64,000 nucleotides of DNA from Hymenobacter psoromatis (GCA_001596155.1 CP014771.1:3100001-3164000), one strand, 5' to 3'. Positions 53,467 through 62,321 are shown, counted from the first letter of the stretch. The notes: generated from the letters alone by a model not told the origin. A program made the numbers and translations.

Positions 53467-54375
53467 TTAGACGTGGGTAGCAGGCGCGCTAACCTCCTGC
53501 GCCCGGTGGGTGAGATGAGTAACTATGTTTTTGAAAATGGCCAGGCCCTCCCCCTCATCCTTCAGCTCGCCACGGCGCTTTTTCATCCCCCAATCGGGGT
53601 GGTTGCAGCCGGCCAGATAGGCTTCGGGGTGCGGCATGAGGCCAAAAATGTGGCCCGTGGGGTCGGTGAGGCCGGCGCAGTTGAGGTCGGCTCCGTTGGG
53701 ATTCAGGGGGTAGGTGCCAGTTTCGAGGTCGTCGTGGCCGGCATAAGTCAGGCAGTTTAAGCCTTGAGCCACAATACGTTCGCGGGTGGCCGCATCGGGC
53801 ACTACCAGGCGGCCTTCGCCGTGGCGCACGGGCACTTCAAACGAAGTAAGCTCCTTCAGGAAGGGCGTTTTGGCCAGCGGGTTCACCGCGAGGCGCACCC
53901 AGCGGTCCTCGTAGCGGCCGCTGGCGTTATGCGTCAGCGTCACCTCGGGCTCGAAGTTACCGCCCAGGTTGGGCAGCAGGCCCAGCTTCACCAGCACCTG
54001 AAAGCCGTTGCAGATGCCCAGCACAAACTTGCCGGCGGCCACAAACTCACGGATGTCGCTGAGCAGCGTGCGGCCCGCGGCCCCGGTCTGGCGGTAGCGC
54101 AGCTTGTTGGCCAGCACCACACCCGAGCCCAGGTCGTCGCCAAACGAAAAGCCGCCCGGAAAATTCAGAATATCAAAATCGTGGATGCTCACCCGGCCGT
54201 GCAGCACCTCGTTGAGGTGCACGATGGTGGGCACGCCGCCCGCCAGGCGGTAGGCCGCCGCCATTTCCTCTTCGCAATTTATTCCGAAGCCGGTTAAAAT
54301 CAACGCCTTGGGCGTTGCTTGCTCGGTGCCTGTTCCTTGGCTGGCTGCTTCGTTTATCATCTCAGCTACTCCCAC
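53467..54375 (-). CDS. purQ: FGAM synthase glutaminase subunit
   Basis: Supplies ammonia from glutamine to PurL. The 302-residue class I amidotransferase has FPGGFSFGDDLGSG, the nucleophile elbow GICNGFQVL and PHPEAYLAG. It is larger than the small B. subtilis PurQ (about 227) and matches the C-terminal domain of long, fused PurL. A GTG at 54375 or the ATG at 54360 can start it. It is in the same frame as purL, separated by a stop and eight codons. Confidence 0.93.
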   Translation of the reverse strand: MGVAEMINEAASQGTGTEQATPKALILTGFGINCEEEMAAAYRLAGGVPTIVHLNEVLHGRVSIHDFDILNFPGGFSFGDDLGSGVVLANKLRYRQTGAAGRTLLSDIREFVAAGKFVLGICNGFQVLVKLGLLPNLGGNFEPEVTLTHNASGRYEDRWVRLAVNPLAKTPFLKELTSFEVPVRHGEGRLVVPDAATRERIVAQGLNCLTYAGHDDLETGTYPLNPNGADLNCAGLTDPTGHIFGLMPHPEAYLAGCNHPDWGMKKRRGELKDEGEGLAIFKNIVTHLTHRAQEVSAPATHV

Positions 54376-54399
54376 TTGTTAATTGCTAAATGATACTTG

Positions 54400-57300
54400 T
54401 TAACTGATTGCCGTGGCTGGCTCCAAACCAATTGTCTGGTTAACCGGCCCATTAGTCCAGGCGGCGCGCAGGTAGGTGGTATTCAGGCTCAGTAGCTCCG
54501 TGGCCTGGTGGCGCACGCGCAGCTGGCCATCGGCCGTGACGCGGCCCAGGCGGGTAGCGCGTTCCTCCAGAATACTTTCGAAGGCTACCACGTCCTCGGG
54601 CGCTATACTTACCACGAAGCGCGAGGGCGACTCGCTGAATAACAGCGCGTTCACCGATAGCTCGGGGGGTAGGCCGCTCAGGTCCAGCTCCGCCCCTACC
54701 CCCTCGCGGCCGAAGGTGCATTCGGCCAGCGTCACGGCGAGGCCGCCGTCGCTGAGGTCGTGGCTGCTTTGGATGAGCTGCTGGTCGTTGGCCTCGCCTA
54801 CGAGGGTGTAGAGCGCCTTGGCTTTGGCAAAATCAACCTGGGGTACGTTGGCCCCCAGCTCGTTATAGAGCTGGTAGAATTCCGAGCCGCCCAACTCGTC
54901 GTAAGTTTCACCGAGGAGGTACACCACGTCGTCGGCCTGCTTGAAATCAGAGGTAACTACCTGGCGCACATCGGCTACCTTGGCCGTCATCGAGTAGAGG
55001 ACCGTGGGCGGCACTGAGATTTTCACTCCGTCGGCCTTGAAGTCGTTCTTCATCGAATCCTTGCCGCTGGTGAGCGGGATGCAGTAGGCGGCGCAGGCAT
55101 CGCGCAGGGCCTGGCACATCTGCACCAGCTTAGCGAGCTTCTGCTTGCCATCGGGGTTTACGATGGGGTCGTACACCGAGTCGGGCACGCAGAAATTGTC
55201 GTTCACCGACCAGAAGATATTGTCGCCCGGCGTGAGGTTGGGCAGCTTGCCGCCCACCGAGATAATCTGCCGCACGGCCTCGTCAAACGAGCCGGCCGAC
55301 ATTTGATACGCATCCAAATCGCCCAGGCGGGGTAGGATGCCGTTGCTCACGGCCACGCCCTCCCAGCTCTCGAAATTGAAGCGCACCACTGCGGCATCCT
55401 GCGGGGCCTGACCAGTGGCCCCCATGAGAGGCTTCACAATGGTGCGGCCCTTCACCTCGTGATCGTACTGCCGGATAACCGACTCGCGCGAGCAGATATT
55501 GAGCGAACCCAACAGCTTCAGCAGCACGTCGTTATAATCCAGCGCGGCGGGCAGAACCGGCTCCTGCGCGGCGGGTTTCACGTGCTCGGCCAGCAGGGTT
55601 TTGCGCGGTACGCCCTCGTGCAGAAACTCCAGCGAAATGCCGGCAATGGGCTTGCCATCAAACAGCACATCGAGCGAACCCTCGGCGTTGAAGAAGCCAA
55701 TGTCGGTCAATTCGACTTCCATTTCGCGGCCCAGCGCCAGCAGCTCGTCCAGCTTGGCGGGCTCCACGGCGAGCGTGAAGCGCTCCTGCGACTCGCTCAG
55801 GAAAATCTCCCAGGGCTTGAGGCCAGGGTATTTGAGGGGCACTTTTTCCAGTTCCACCACTGCGCCACCGGGGATGAGCGCCAGCTCGCCGATGCTCGAC
55901 GAAAGGCCGCCCGCGCCGTTGTCGGTGCTGCACCGGATGAGGCCGCGCCGGGTGGCGATAATCAGGAAATCCATCGCCAGCTTTTGGGTGATGGGCGAGC
56001 CGATTTGCACGGCCGTGGCGGGCGCAGCCTCGTCCAGCTCAATGCTGCTGAACGTCGCGCCGTGGATGCCGTCCTTGCCCACCCGGCCGCCCGCCATGAT
56101 GATGCGGTCGCCGGGCAAAATCACCTTTTCCCAGCTGTCTTTGCCGTCCAGCTGCATGGGCATTACCGCGCCGGTGCCGCAGTACACGAGCGGCTTGCCC
56201 CGGTAACGGTCATCGAAAATGATAGCGCCGTTAACGGTCGGCACGCCCGACTTATTGCCGCCGTCCTCAATGCCCTTGCGCACGCCCTCAAAAATGCGGC
56301 GCGGGTGCAGCTGGCCGGTCAGTAGCGGCCCGTCGTAATCAGGGTTACCAAAGCACAACACGTTGGTATTGAACAACAAGCGCGCGCCGCCTATGCCAGT
56401 CGCCAGCGGGTCGCGGTTGTTGCCCAAAATGCCCGTGATGGCCCCGCCGTAGGGGTCGATGGCCGAGGGCGAGTTATGCGTTTCGACCTTCCACACGAAC
56501 AGCGACTCGGGGTTGATGCGCACCGCGCCGGCATTGTCCGAAAACACCTTGATGAGCCAGTCGTTGCCGTTGGCGCGCAGCTGCCTATCTACCTCACTGG
56601 TAGCGCCTTTGATGAAGGTTTTGAATAGCCCGTCAATCTCTTCCTCCGCGCCCGTTTCCAGGTTTTTATATTTGATAAGGGCGCTGAATTCCTTGTGCTT
56701 GCAATGCTCCGACCAGGTTTGGGCCAGAATTTCCAGCTCGCAATCAGTAGGGTCGGCGGGCAGGCCCAGCCCTACCCGCTCCTCGCGCAGCGAAGCCTGG
56801 GCAAAATGGTCGCGGATGGCCTGCATTTCGGGCAGGTTGAGGGCGTACACATTGTCTTTCGACAGCTGCAAAAGCTGCTCGTCGCTCAGGCCGCCGAGCA
56901 CGATGGTTTCGGTGCGGGCATCGGCCCCGCCGCCGGGGCGCGGGGTGTAGTCACGAATGCCGTCAGCCACCGCGCCCGTTTCAAACCTGTTAATCAACTT
57001 GTTGCCCAGCAGTTCTTCGGCCAGCTTGCGCAGGTCGGCGGGGGGTAGGGCATTCTCCAGGAAATAGATTCGCTTCGAGAAAATATGCTGCGTACGGATA
57101 TCAATCGGCTCGTTCAGGAAATCGCCGAGCGCGTTCTGGGCCGAGGTGCCTTCGTCGTCCGTCACGCCGGGGCCTTTGGCCACCAGGATATAGCTTTTAA
57201 AACCGGCCGGCGCGGCTACCTGGTCGATGGCGACGGTGTGCAGCACGGGGTCTTGCAGGCAGGCGGCGGCGAAGGCCGTGACTTGCGCGGCGCTGAGGCC

Positions 57301-57450
57301 GGGGTAGCGCACGGCGTAGAGCGCCGCGCTGCGCACCTGCCCGGTTGTCAGGCCGAGGTGGCGGGCCGCGTCGGCGGCCACGCGCTGGCTGTCGCCGTCG
57401 TGCCGGCCGGGTTGGAGGGTAAGGAGGATGGAATGCTGGTTGGTTTCCAA
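54400..57450 (-). CDS. purL: FGAM synthase, large-type without glutaminase domain
   Basis: Converts FGAR to FGAM. 1,016 residues: a PurS-like N-terminus, linker helix, then two AIR-synthetase-like halves. Signatures: ILAQTWSEHCKHKEF, ETHNSPSAIDPYGGA, GGRVGKDGIHGATFSS and VPLTSGKDSMKND-like (IPLTSGKDSMKNDF). The sequence is of the long type normally fused to the glutaminase, which here is the next gene in the same frame. It starts the run of pur genes; pyrE precedes it. Confidence 0.95.
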   Translation of the reverse strand: METNQHSILLTLQPGRHDGDSQRVAADAARHLGLTTGQVRSAALYAVRYPGLSAAQVTAFAAACLQDPVLHTVAIDQVAAPAGFKSYILVAKGPGVTDDEGTSAQNALGDFLNEPIDIRTQHIFSKRIYFLENALPPADLRKLAEELLGNKLINRFETGAVADGIRDYTPRPGGGADARTETIVLGGLSDEQLLQLSKDNVYALNLPEMQAIRDHFAQASLREERVGLGLPADPTDCELEILAQTWSEHCKHKEFSALIKYKNLETGAEEEIDGLFKTFIKGATSEVDRQLRANGNDWLIKVFSDNAGAVRINPESLFVWKVETHNSPSAIDPYGGAITGILGNNRDPLATGIGGARLLFNTNVLCFGNPDYDGPLLTGQLHPRRIFEGVRKGIEDGGNKSGVPTVNGAIIFDDRYRGKPLVYCGTGAVMPMQLDGKDSWEKVILPGDRIIMAGGRVGKDGIHGATFSSIELDEAAPATAVQIGSPITQKLAMDFLIIATRRGLIRCSTDNGAGGLSSSIGELALIPGGAVVELEKVPLKYPGLKPWEIFLSESQERFTLAVEPAKLDELLALGREMEVELTDIGFFNAEGSLDVLFDGKPIAGISLEFLHEGVPRKTLLAEHVKPAAQEPVLPAALDYNDVLLKLLGSLNICSRESVIRQYDHEVKGRTIVKPLMGATGQAPQDAAVVRFNFESWEGVAVSNGILPRLGDLDAYQMSAGSFDEAVRQIISVGGKLPNLTPGDNIFWSVNDNFCVPDSVYDPIVNPDGKQKLAKLVQMCQALRDACAAYCIPLTSGKDSMKNDFKADGVKISVPPTVLYSMTAKVADVRQVVTSDFKQADDVVYLLGETYDELGGSEFYQLYNELGANVPQVDFAKAKALYTLVGEANDQQLIQSSHDLSDGGLAVTLAECTFGREGVGAELDLSGLPPELSVNALLFSESPSRFVVSIAPEDVVAFESILEERATRLGRVTADGQLRVRHQATELLSLNTTYLRAAWTNGPVNQTIGLEPATAIS

Positions 57451-57489
57451 ACGGGAAGGACGAGCCTGGGGCCGCCCGTTAAACGTTAT

Positions 57490-57555
57490 GTAGCCCGGAT
57501 TTTCAATCCGCGACCCCTTCTATTTCCTGCTTCGCGGACTGAACGCCCGCGCTAC
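57490..57555. repeat. Palindromic repeat, GTAGC...GCTAC family
   Basis: GTAGCCCGGATTTTCAATCC forms a small hairpin; the far end GCGCTAC closes the larger one. It lies between pyrE and purL and contains the pyrE stop codon (57552-57554). Confidence 0.75.
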
Positions 57556-58181
57556 TTCGAGTCCGGCCGACTGCCGGGCTTCACGGCCGGAATCCCGGCC
57601 AGGTGTTGCGGCACCGCATCGGCCGCAAACACGGCCGCCCGCACCGGCAACAGCGCAAAGTTCGGGAACGGAAGCTGCGCCGCACCATTCGTCCGGTCAA
57701 TTAAGGAGGCCACTGCCAGTACTTCGACCCCCATTTCGCCCAAAACGCGGGCTACTTCGAGGGTGCTTTTGCCCGTCGTAACTACGTCTTCGGCAATAAC
57801 TACCCTATCGCCGGGGGCCAGCGTGAAGCCACGCCGCAAAATCATTTCGCCATTCGCATCGCGCTCCGTAAAAAGTGATGGCACGCCGAGTTGGCGCGCC
57901 AGTTCGTAGCTCACCACTACGCCGCCCATCGCTGGGCCTACCACCACATCGGGCATAATACCAGCGTCGCGCAGGCGCTTGGCGAGCACCGCCATCGCGG
58001 GCGCGGCCAAATCAGGCTTGCGCAAAAAGCGGGCGCATTGCACGTAAGTATCAGAATGCAGCCCCGACGAGAGCTTGAAATGCCCGCTTAGCAGCGCGCC
58101 TTCGGCGCGCAGCTGCGCTTCGATAATGCTGGCGACTTCGGCGGGGGGTAGGCCGGGGGTGAGTTGTTGGGTATTATCCAT
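57552..58181 (-). CDS. pyrE: Orotate phosphoribosyltransferase
   Basis: Joins orotate to PRPP to give OMP. 209 residues with GHFKLSSGLHSDTYVQ at the N-terminus and the PRPP loop VVIAEDVVTTGKSTLEV (about 126-143). The C-terminus is a little longer than usual (EGIPAVKPGSRPDSK-like). Next to pyrF, so the last two UMP steps are together. Confidence 0.95.
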   Translation of the reverse strand: MDNTQQLTPGLPPAEVASIIEAQLRAEGALLSGHFKLSSGLHSDTYVQCARFLRKPDLAAPAMAVLAKRLRDAGIMPDVVVGPAMGGVVVSYELARQLGVPSLFTERDANGEMILRRGFTLAPGDRVVIAEDVVTTGKSTLEVARVLGEMGVEVLAVASLIDRTNGAAQLPFPNFALLPVRAAVFAADAVPQHLAGIPAVKPGSRPDSK

Positions 58182-58195
58182 TCAAAGAGGAAAGA

Positions 58196-58294
58196 AGAAC
58201 GTCATGTTAAACGTGGCTGAAGCATCTTGGGCGCTTCAGCCACGTCAGCCGACAATTCTGACAAGATGCTTCACTGCGTTCAGCATGACGTTCT
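58196..58294. repeat. Palindromic repeat, AGAACGTCATG family
   Basis: Ends AGAACGTCATG (58196-58206) and CATGACGTTCT (58284-58294) match the 2235-2335 copy. Inside, ACGTGGCTGAAGC and its complement form a separate hairpin. It lies between pyrF and pyrE. Confidence 0.88.
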
Positions 58295-58306
58295 TTTAGT
58301 TTATTT

Positions 58307-59062
58307 TTATGCTATCACCGGCCGGTGCGCATTTATCTCGTTCATCAACTCCCGCGCCGCATCGCCCGCATCTTCCGCCTGCCAAATGCTGCGCGAGGCG
58401 TTAATCAGCAGCCCAGTACCATCAGCAAATAAGCCGGCCGCCAGCACGGCGGCTAAATCGCCGCCCTGCGCGCCGATGCCGGGCACCAGAAACCACTGCG
58501 CCGGGCACAGCTGCCGCAGCCGGCCCAGCGCCGCCGCGTCGGTTGCGCCAGCTACTAGGCCGATGTTGCCGTGCGTGGAATCCAAACCGGCCAGCATTTT
58601 GGCGGTGAAGTCGCTCACCGGCTCACCAGATTGCAGCACGGCGTCCTGCACGGCCGACTTATTCGAGGTTTTCGCCAGGGCAAACACAAACTTGCCGGGC
58701 CGAGCGAAGGGCACCACCGCATCGGCCCCCATGTAGGGGTTCACGGTCACGGCATCGGCTCCTACCACGTCGTAGGCAAACTGCGCGTAGTGCATGGCCG
58801 TGTTGGCGATGTCGCCAAACTTACCGTCCAGAATAATCGGGATGCCCTCGGGCACGGCGGCCACCACTTGGCGCAAGAGCTGCGTGCCATTGCCCCGGCT
58901 CAGGAAAAAGGCCAGGTTAGGCTTGAAAGCGGCAGCGTAGGGCGCGGTTTCGGCGATGACCTGGGGTAGGCGGCGCGTCACGTCTTCGTCCGAGCCGGTG
59001 GGGTCGAGGCCCACGCAGAGCAGCGTATTGGCCTGGGCAACGCGGTGGAGGAGCTTTTGCAT
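58307..59062 (-). CDS. pyrF: Orotidine 5'-phosphate decarboxylase, type 2
   Basis: Decarboxylates OMP to UMP. 251 residues, the longer type 2 form: LLCVGLDPTGSDE, FKPNLAFF, the catalytic ILDGKFGDIANTA (Lys between two Asp) and PGIGAQGGDL. It starts the pyr pair and ends before a palindrome. Confidence 0.95.
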   Translation of the reverse strand: MQKLLHRVAQANTLLCVGLDPTGSDEDVTRRLPQVIAETAPYAAAFKPNLAFFLSRGNGTQLLRQVVAAVPEGIPIILDGKFGDIANTAMHYAQFAYDVVGADAVTVNPYMGADAVVPFARPGKFVFALAKTSNKSAVQDAVLQSGEPVSDFTAKMLAGLDSTHGNIGLVAGATDAAALGRLRQLCPAQWFLVPGIGAQGGDLAAVLAAGLFADGTGLLINASRSIWQAEDAGDAARELMNEINAHRPVIA

Positions 59063-59167
59063 AGTAGCAAGATGTAACGTGGACTCTGTGAATTCGCGCG
59101 TGGCAACGTTCGGGTGATACTGTGCGCGGGCTCGCAGCGTCCGCGCTCCAAACCGGGTAAAAACAAG

Positions 59168-59193
59168 AGCGCCCGGCTGGGCCGGGCGCTTTG
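59168..59193 (-). terminator. Hairpin terminator after the AsnRS-like gene
   Basis: AGCGCCCGG and CCGGGCGCT form a 9-bp stem; on the minus strand it is followed by CTCTTGTTTTTA. It lies 12 bp after the stop at 59205 and separates that gene from pyrF. Confidence 0.78.
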
Positions 59194-59204
59194 TAGTCAG
59201 TTGC

Positions 59205-60248
59205 TTAAATAACGTTGTCGCGGTTAATCAGGAAGGGCACGCACTCGCGGATGTCCGTCTGGGCCAGGATGAACTGCGCAACGCGCGCCATCCCTACCCC
59301 CGCGCCGCTGTGCAGCTTCACGTCGTGCTCCTCGTGGAAGCTCAGGTACCACTCGAAATCTTCGAGCTTCATGCCCTGGCGAATGAGGCCGGCCAGCATC
59401 GAGCTGGTTTCCAGCTTGTGGCGCAGCTTGGCCCCGTCAAACTCCCGCTCGGCCGAACCAGCCGACTCGCCGGCGAGGGGTAGCAGCAAGTCGCTGCTGT
59501 TCACCACGCGGGGGTCGTCGTCGTTGTTGCGCATGTTGAAGAACTTGATGTCGGCCGGGTAGTGGGTGATGAAAATTGGGCCCTCCAGCTCAGTCAGGCG
59601 GTTCTCCTCGGCCGCGCCCAGGTCGTCGCCCCACTGCAAGTCGGGGAAGCCGTTCGGCTTCAGCAGCTCAATCGCCTCGGCGTAGGTTTTACGCTTGAAA
59701 GTCAGGTCGATAATATCCAGCGGGTCGCGGCCGAACAGGGCCAGCTCCTTAGCGCACTTGATGGCTACCTCGCGGGCGGCGCTGTGCACGATGCCGGCCA
59801 GGTGGCCCAGCAGCTCGTCGAGGTCGCCGATATGCTCAATCTCAAACAGGGTGAACTGCGCCAGGCGGCGGTTGTCGGCGTTCAGCTCCTTGCGGAAGCT
59901 CTGGATTTCGCCGCACACGCGGCCGCCTTCCACGGCCTGGGTCAGCATCTCGATGTAGAGCTGATTGCTCTGCGGCAGGAACATCTTCTTGCCGTCGTAC
60001 CAGTCCAGGGTAAACAGGGTGTCGGTATTTTCGCAAGCGCCGGTTACGCCCACGATGTGGGGCATGTTGTGAACCGTCACAAAGCCCTGCTCCTCACAGT
60101 ATTTGCGCGCGCCGCGCATCATCGAGTCCCACACCTTTATCACGGCCATGCGCTTGGGGTCGGTGCTCAGGTTGCGGTTGCCGGCGTGGGCGGCGGTAGA
60201 GGAAACGGTAGCGGCGGCTACTTTCGGGGAAAGCGTGTTGGTATCCAT
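59205..60248 (-). CDS. AsnRS-related class II enzyme, probable asparagine synthetase A
   Basis: A 347-residue catalytic core of the class II aminoacyl-tRNA synthetases (Asp/Asn type) without an anticodon-binding domain. Motif 2 is EIQSFRKELN...FTLFEIEHI; motif 3 is GAGVGMARV. The closest known plan is the archaeal asparagine synthetase related to AsnRS, which amidates free aspartate. The ATG at 60248 is chosen because residues before it are not conserved-looking. Upstream is a leader with an intrinsic terminator. It could instead aminoacylate something else; the position next to pyr/pur genes fits amino-acid and nucleotide nitrogen metabolism. Confidence 0.65.
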   Translation of the reverse strand: MDTNTLSPKVAAATVSSTAAHAGNRNLSTDPKRMAVIKVWDSMMRGARKYCEEQGFVTVHNMPHIVGVTGACENTDTLFTLDWYDGKKMFLPQSNQLYIEMLTQAVEGGRVCGEIQSFRKELNADNRRLAQFTLFEIEHIGDLDELLGHLAGIVHSAAREVAIKCAKELALFGRDPLDIIDLTFKRKTYAEAIELLKPNGFPDLQWGDDLGAAEENRLTELEGPIFITHYPADIKFFNMRNNDDDPRVVNSSDLLLPLAGESAGSAEREFDGAKLRHKLETSSMLAGLIRQGMKLEDFEWYLSFHEEHDVKLHSGAGVGMARVAQFILAQTDIRECVPFLINRDNVI

Positions 60249-60332
60249 AATGGAGTTGATGAGGGGAATTTGTAGTTGAGAAAAACTAAAAAAAACCTGA
60301 AACCTTAAAACCTTCACGCGCCGGCCGGGCAC

Positions 60333-60362
60333 AAAAAAACCGCTTCAAACGAATGAAGCGGT
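60333..60362 (-). terminator. Intrinsic terminator in the leader (possible attenuator)
   Basis: ACCGCTTCA (60339-60347) and TGAAGCGGT (60354-60362) form the stem; on the minus strand a run of seven T follows. It stands upstream of the AsnRS-like gene (start 60248) and downstream of a promoter-like box at 60499-60506, the layout of an attenuated leader. It could equally end a short RNA. Confidence 0.8.
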
Positions 60363-60365
60363 GAA

Positions 60366-60506
60366 TCAAAAAAACGAAACGAAAAGCGAATCACAGAACG
60401 ACTGAAAAACGGGGCCAACGGCCTTCCGGTCTTCTCGCAGAACGGCTTGTTCGGCCGTCCCACGCTTCATCCACTGGTGGTTGAGTGCGTTCACGATGCA
60501 AAATTA
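60366..60506 (-). promoter_or_regulatory. Leader region with -7 box and 42-codon frame
   Basis: On the minus strand TAATTTTG (60506-60499) fits the Bacteroidota -7 box. Transcription would start near 60494, where a GTG opens a 42-codon frame (start VNALNHQWMKRG) that ends at 60366, directly before the terminator. Two Asn codons near its start would suit an asparagine gene, but the frame may not be translated, since the start is at the very 5' end. GC-rich hairpins such as ACGGC/GCCGT lie within it. Confidence 0.5.
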
Positions 60507-60678
60507 CGCGCTCCTTTTTAGCGGCCATGTTATCATTTACAAAAAACCTTTTGCCAGTCTTGAGCAAAAAAATATTTTCTGCGGCAGACCAGGATTTTAG
60601 GCCCTTTTAGGGCATCGCTGGCAGGTTAAAAAAAAGTTGCGGCTAGTCCGTCGTTTGCGTCTGTCAGGGAGGCTAGCG

Positions 60679-60786
60679 TAACTTTGGCTCTTTACTTCGG
60701 TAATGTCGCCCGCGCTGACTATTTCAGCCTAAGTGCATTACGAACGAAAAAGGCCGCCGCTCCTGCTGGGAGCGGCGGCCTTTTTT
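60679..60786 (+). ncRNA. Candidate small structured RNA with promoter and terminator
   Basis: TTTG (60654-60657), 21 bases, then TAACTTTG (60679-60686) is a full Bacteroidota promoter. About 95 bases downstream lies a strong terminator (60748-60786, stem AGGCCGCCGCTCC, T-run). Between them GTAATG (60700-60705) pairs with CATTAC (60736-60741) around a second hairpin GCTGA/TCAGC (60714-60728). No reading frame fits. The terminator also serves the nuclease gene on the other strand, so it alone is not proof. Confidence 0.55.
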
Positions 60787-60810
60787 ATTGACCAAAACAG
60801 CGCGACGAGC

Positions 60811-61596
60811 CTATTTAAACGCCTCATTCAGCACGCCCGCCAGCCGGATGCCGGCCTGCTGAATGCGCTGCTTCAGCTCGTCGGCGTGGGCGGGGTAGTA
60901 GCGAAAGTCGGGATTCGGATTCTGGGCCGCCTCGGCGTAGAGCTGGCCGGCGATGGTGTACGACTCGAAGAGCCAGTCGGCGGGGTCGGCCGTGGCCTGC
61001 CAGGTCTTGATAAGGGGGGTAGGCACGGCGCTGTCCTGCTGGCCCAGCTCGGTGTAGGTGAGGCCCTGGTAATCAAGCAGACCGCTGTCCCAGAGGCTGT
61101 GCAGGTTGGTATCCTTGCCCCGATAAGTCATTTTGATGTCGTTACCGCCCTTGTCTTCGGCCCGCCCGGTGTGCATGGGCTGGTGCATGTCGCCCACGAT
61201 ATGCACCACGAAGGTGAGCGCCTCGGCCCGTTGCGCCTTGTTCAGCGCCGGGTCTTTCATCTCCTTTATTTTCATCAATAAGACATTATATGCATTGGGC
61301 GTAGTCTGCGCTTTCACGACTTGCAGATACTGGTCGTGGCCCAGGCCCATCGCCGTGTTCACGTAGTGCCAGGGCGCGGTATCCTTGTACTCGGGCAGGT
61401 AGCGCATCTCGTCGGGCAGGGTGCTGACCATCGCCAGCGACTGCGTGCCGAGCAAGGCGGCCACCTGGCGGCGCGCCTTTTCAGTGAGGTGGTTTTCGGC
61501 GATAATGCCGATGGCGCGGTGGCCTTCCACGCCCCAGGCCCGGCCGGCCAACGGCAGCGCTGCCCACAAAGCCAGCGCAAACAACAGTTTTTTCAT
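60811..61596 (-). CDS. S1/P1-family secreted nuclease
   Basis: A zinc-dependent nuclease for single-stranded nucleic acids with 3'-nucleotidase activity in known members. From ATG 61596: 261 residues, signal peptide MKKLLFALALWAALPLAGRA, so the mature protein begins with Trp21, the N-terminal zinc ligand of this family. Then GHRAIGIIAENHL, PWHYVNT, HIVGDMHQPMHTG (HxxxD) and NLHSLWD. It may supply phosphate and nucleosides from extracellular nucleic acid. Confidence 0.93.
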   Translation of the reverse strand: MKKLLFALALWAALPLAGRAWGVEGHRAIGIIAENHLTEKARRQVAALLGTQSLAMVSTLPDEMRYLPEYKDTAPWHYVNTAMGLGHDQYLQVVKAQTTPNAYNVLLMKIKEMKDPALNKAQRAEALTFVVHIVGDMHQPMHTGRAEDKGGNDIKMTYRGKDTNLHSLWDSGLLDYQGLTYTELGQQDSAVPTPLIKTWQATADPADWLFESYTIAGQLYAEAAQNPNPDFRYYPAHADELKQRIQQAGIRLAGVLNEAFK

Positions 61597-61680
61597 CAGT
61601 AAAGCAAGGGTAGCAAAGCGCAAGAACACCGCCACCGGCCCCGCAGTTGCAGCCCGCCGGTTACGGTTGCGGGAAGCCGA

Positions 61681-62277
61681 TTAGTCTTCAGCAAAAATCT
61701 CGGTCCATTCCAGGGCCAGTCCGGGCACGGTGGCGACCGAAATAAGCCCCGGTTCGATATATTCCCCAGCCAGCTTATACTGGTCGTTATCAAGCACGTA
61801 GGCCGTTATAGTTTTCATGCCCGGATACACCATCCAGTACTCGCGCACGCCACTTTCCTCGTAGAGGTCAAACTTGGTTTTGGTATCGCGGGCCGTATTG
61901 CCGGGCGACACGATTTCGATAATCCAATCGGGCGCGCCCAGGCACCCCCGGTCGTCCAGCTTAGTCAGGTCGCAAACCACGCAGATATCAGGCTGCACGA
62001 CGGTGGTAATCTGCTGGTCGCCATTTACACCGCCCGTAGTCAGGCGCACATCAAATGGCGCGATATAGACTTGGCACTTCTTACCCTTCAAAAACTGACG
62101 GATATTGGCAGCCATATTGAGCGCGTACACCTGATGCAAACGGCTTGGTCCTGCCATAGGCTGCATTAAACGACCTTTGATAAGCTCCACGAACTCGTCA
62201 AATTTCCAGGTCAGATAATCGGCGTAAGTATAGCTTTTGCTTAGGTCAAGCTGCGAAAATTGCGTGATGGGTTCCAT
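61681..62277 (-). CDS. Uma2-family (DUF820) putative endonuclease
   Basis: A 198-residue PD-(D/E)XK-type protein: GRLMQPMAGPS, Asp97 in VVQPDICVVCD, and Glu121 in WIIEIVSPGNTARDTKTK, then YEESGVREYWMVYP. The family is abundant in cyanobacteria and Bacteroidota and its function is not known. No partner gene; the stop lies 84 bp after the nuclease start. Confidence 0.88.
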   Translation of the reverse strand: MEPITQFSQLDLSKSYTYADYLTWKFDEFVELIKGRLMQPMAGPSRLHQVYALNMAANIRQFLKGKKCQVYIAPFDVRLTTGGVNGDQQITTVVQPDICVVCDLTKLDDRGCLGAPDWIIEIVSPGNTARDTKTKFDLYEESGVREYWMVYPGMKTITAYVLDNDQYKLAGEYIEPGLISVATVPGLALEWTEIFAED

Positions 62278-62321
62278 AATTGAAGCCGGCTAGTGCTAGC
62301 GTAAAGATATCCCTACCCCCC

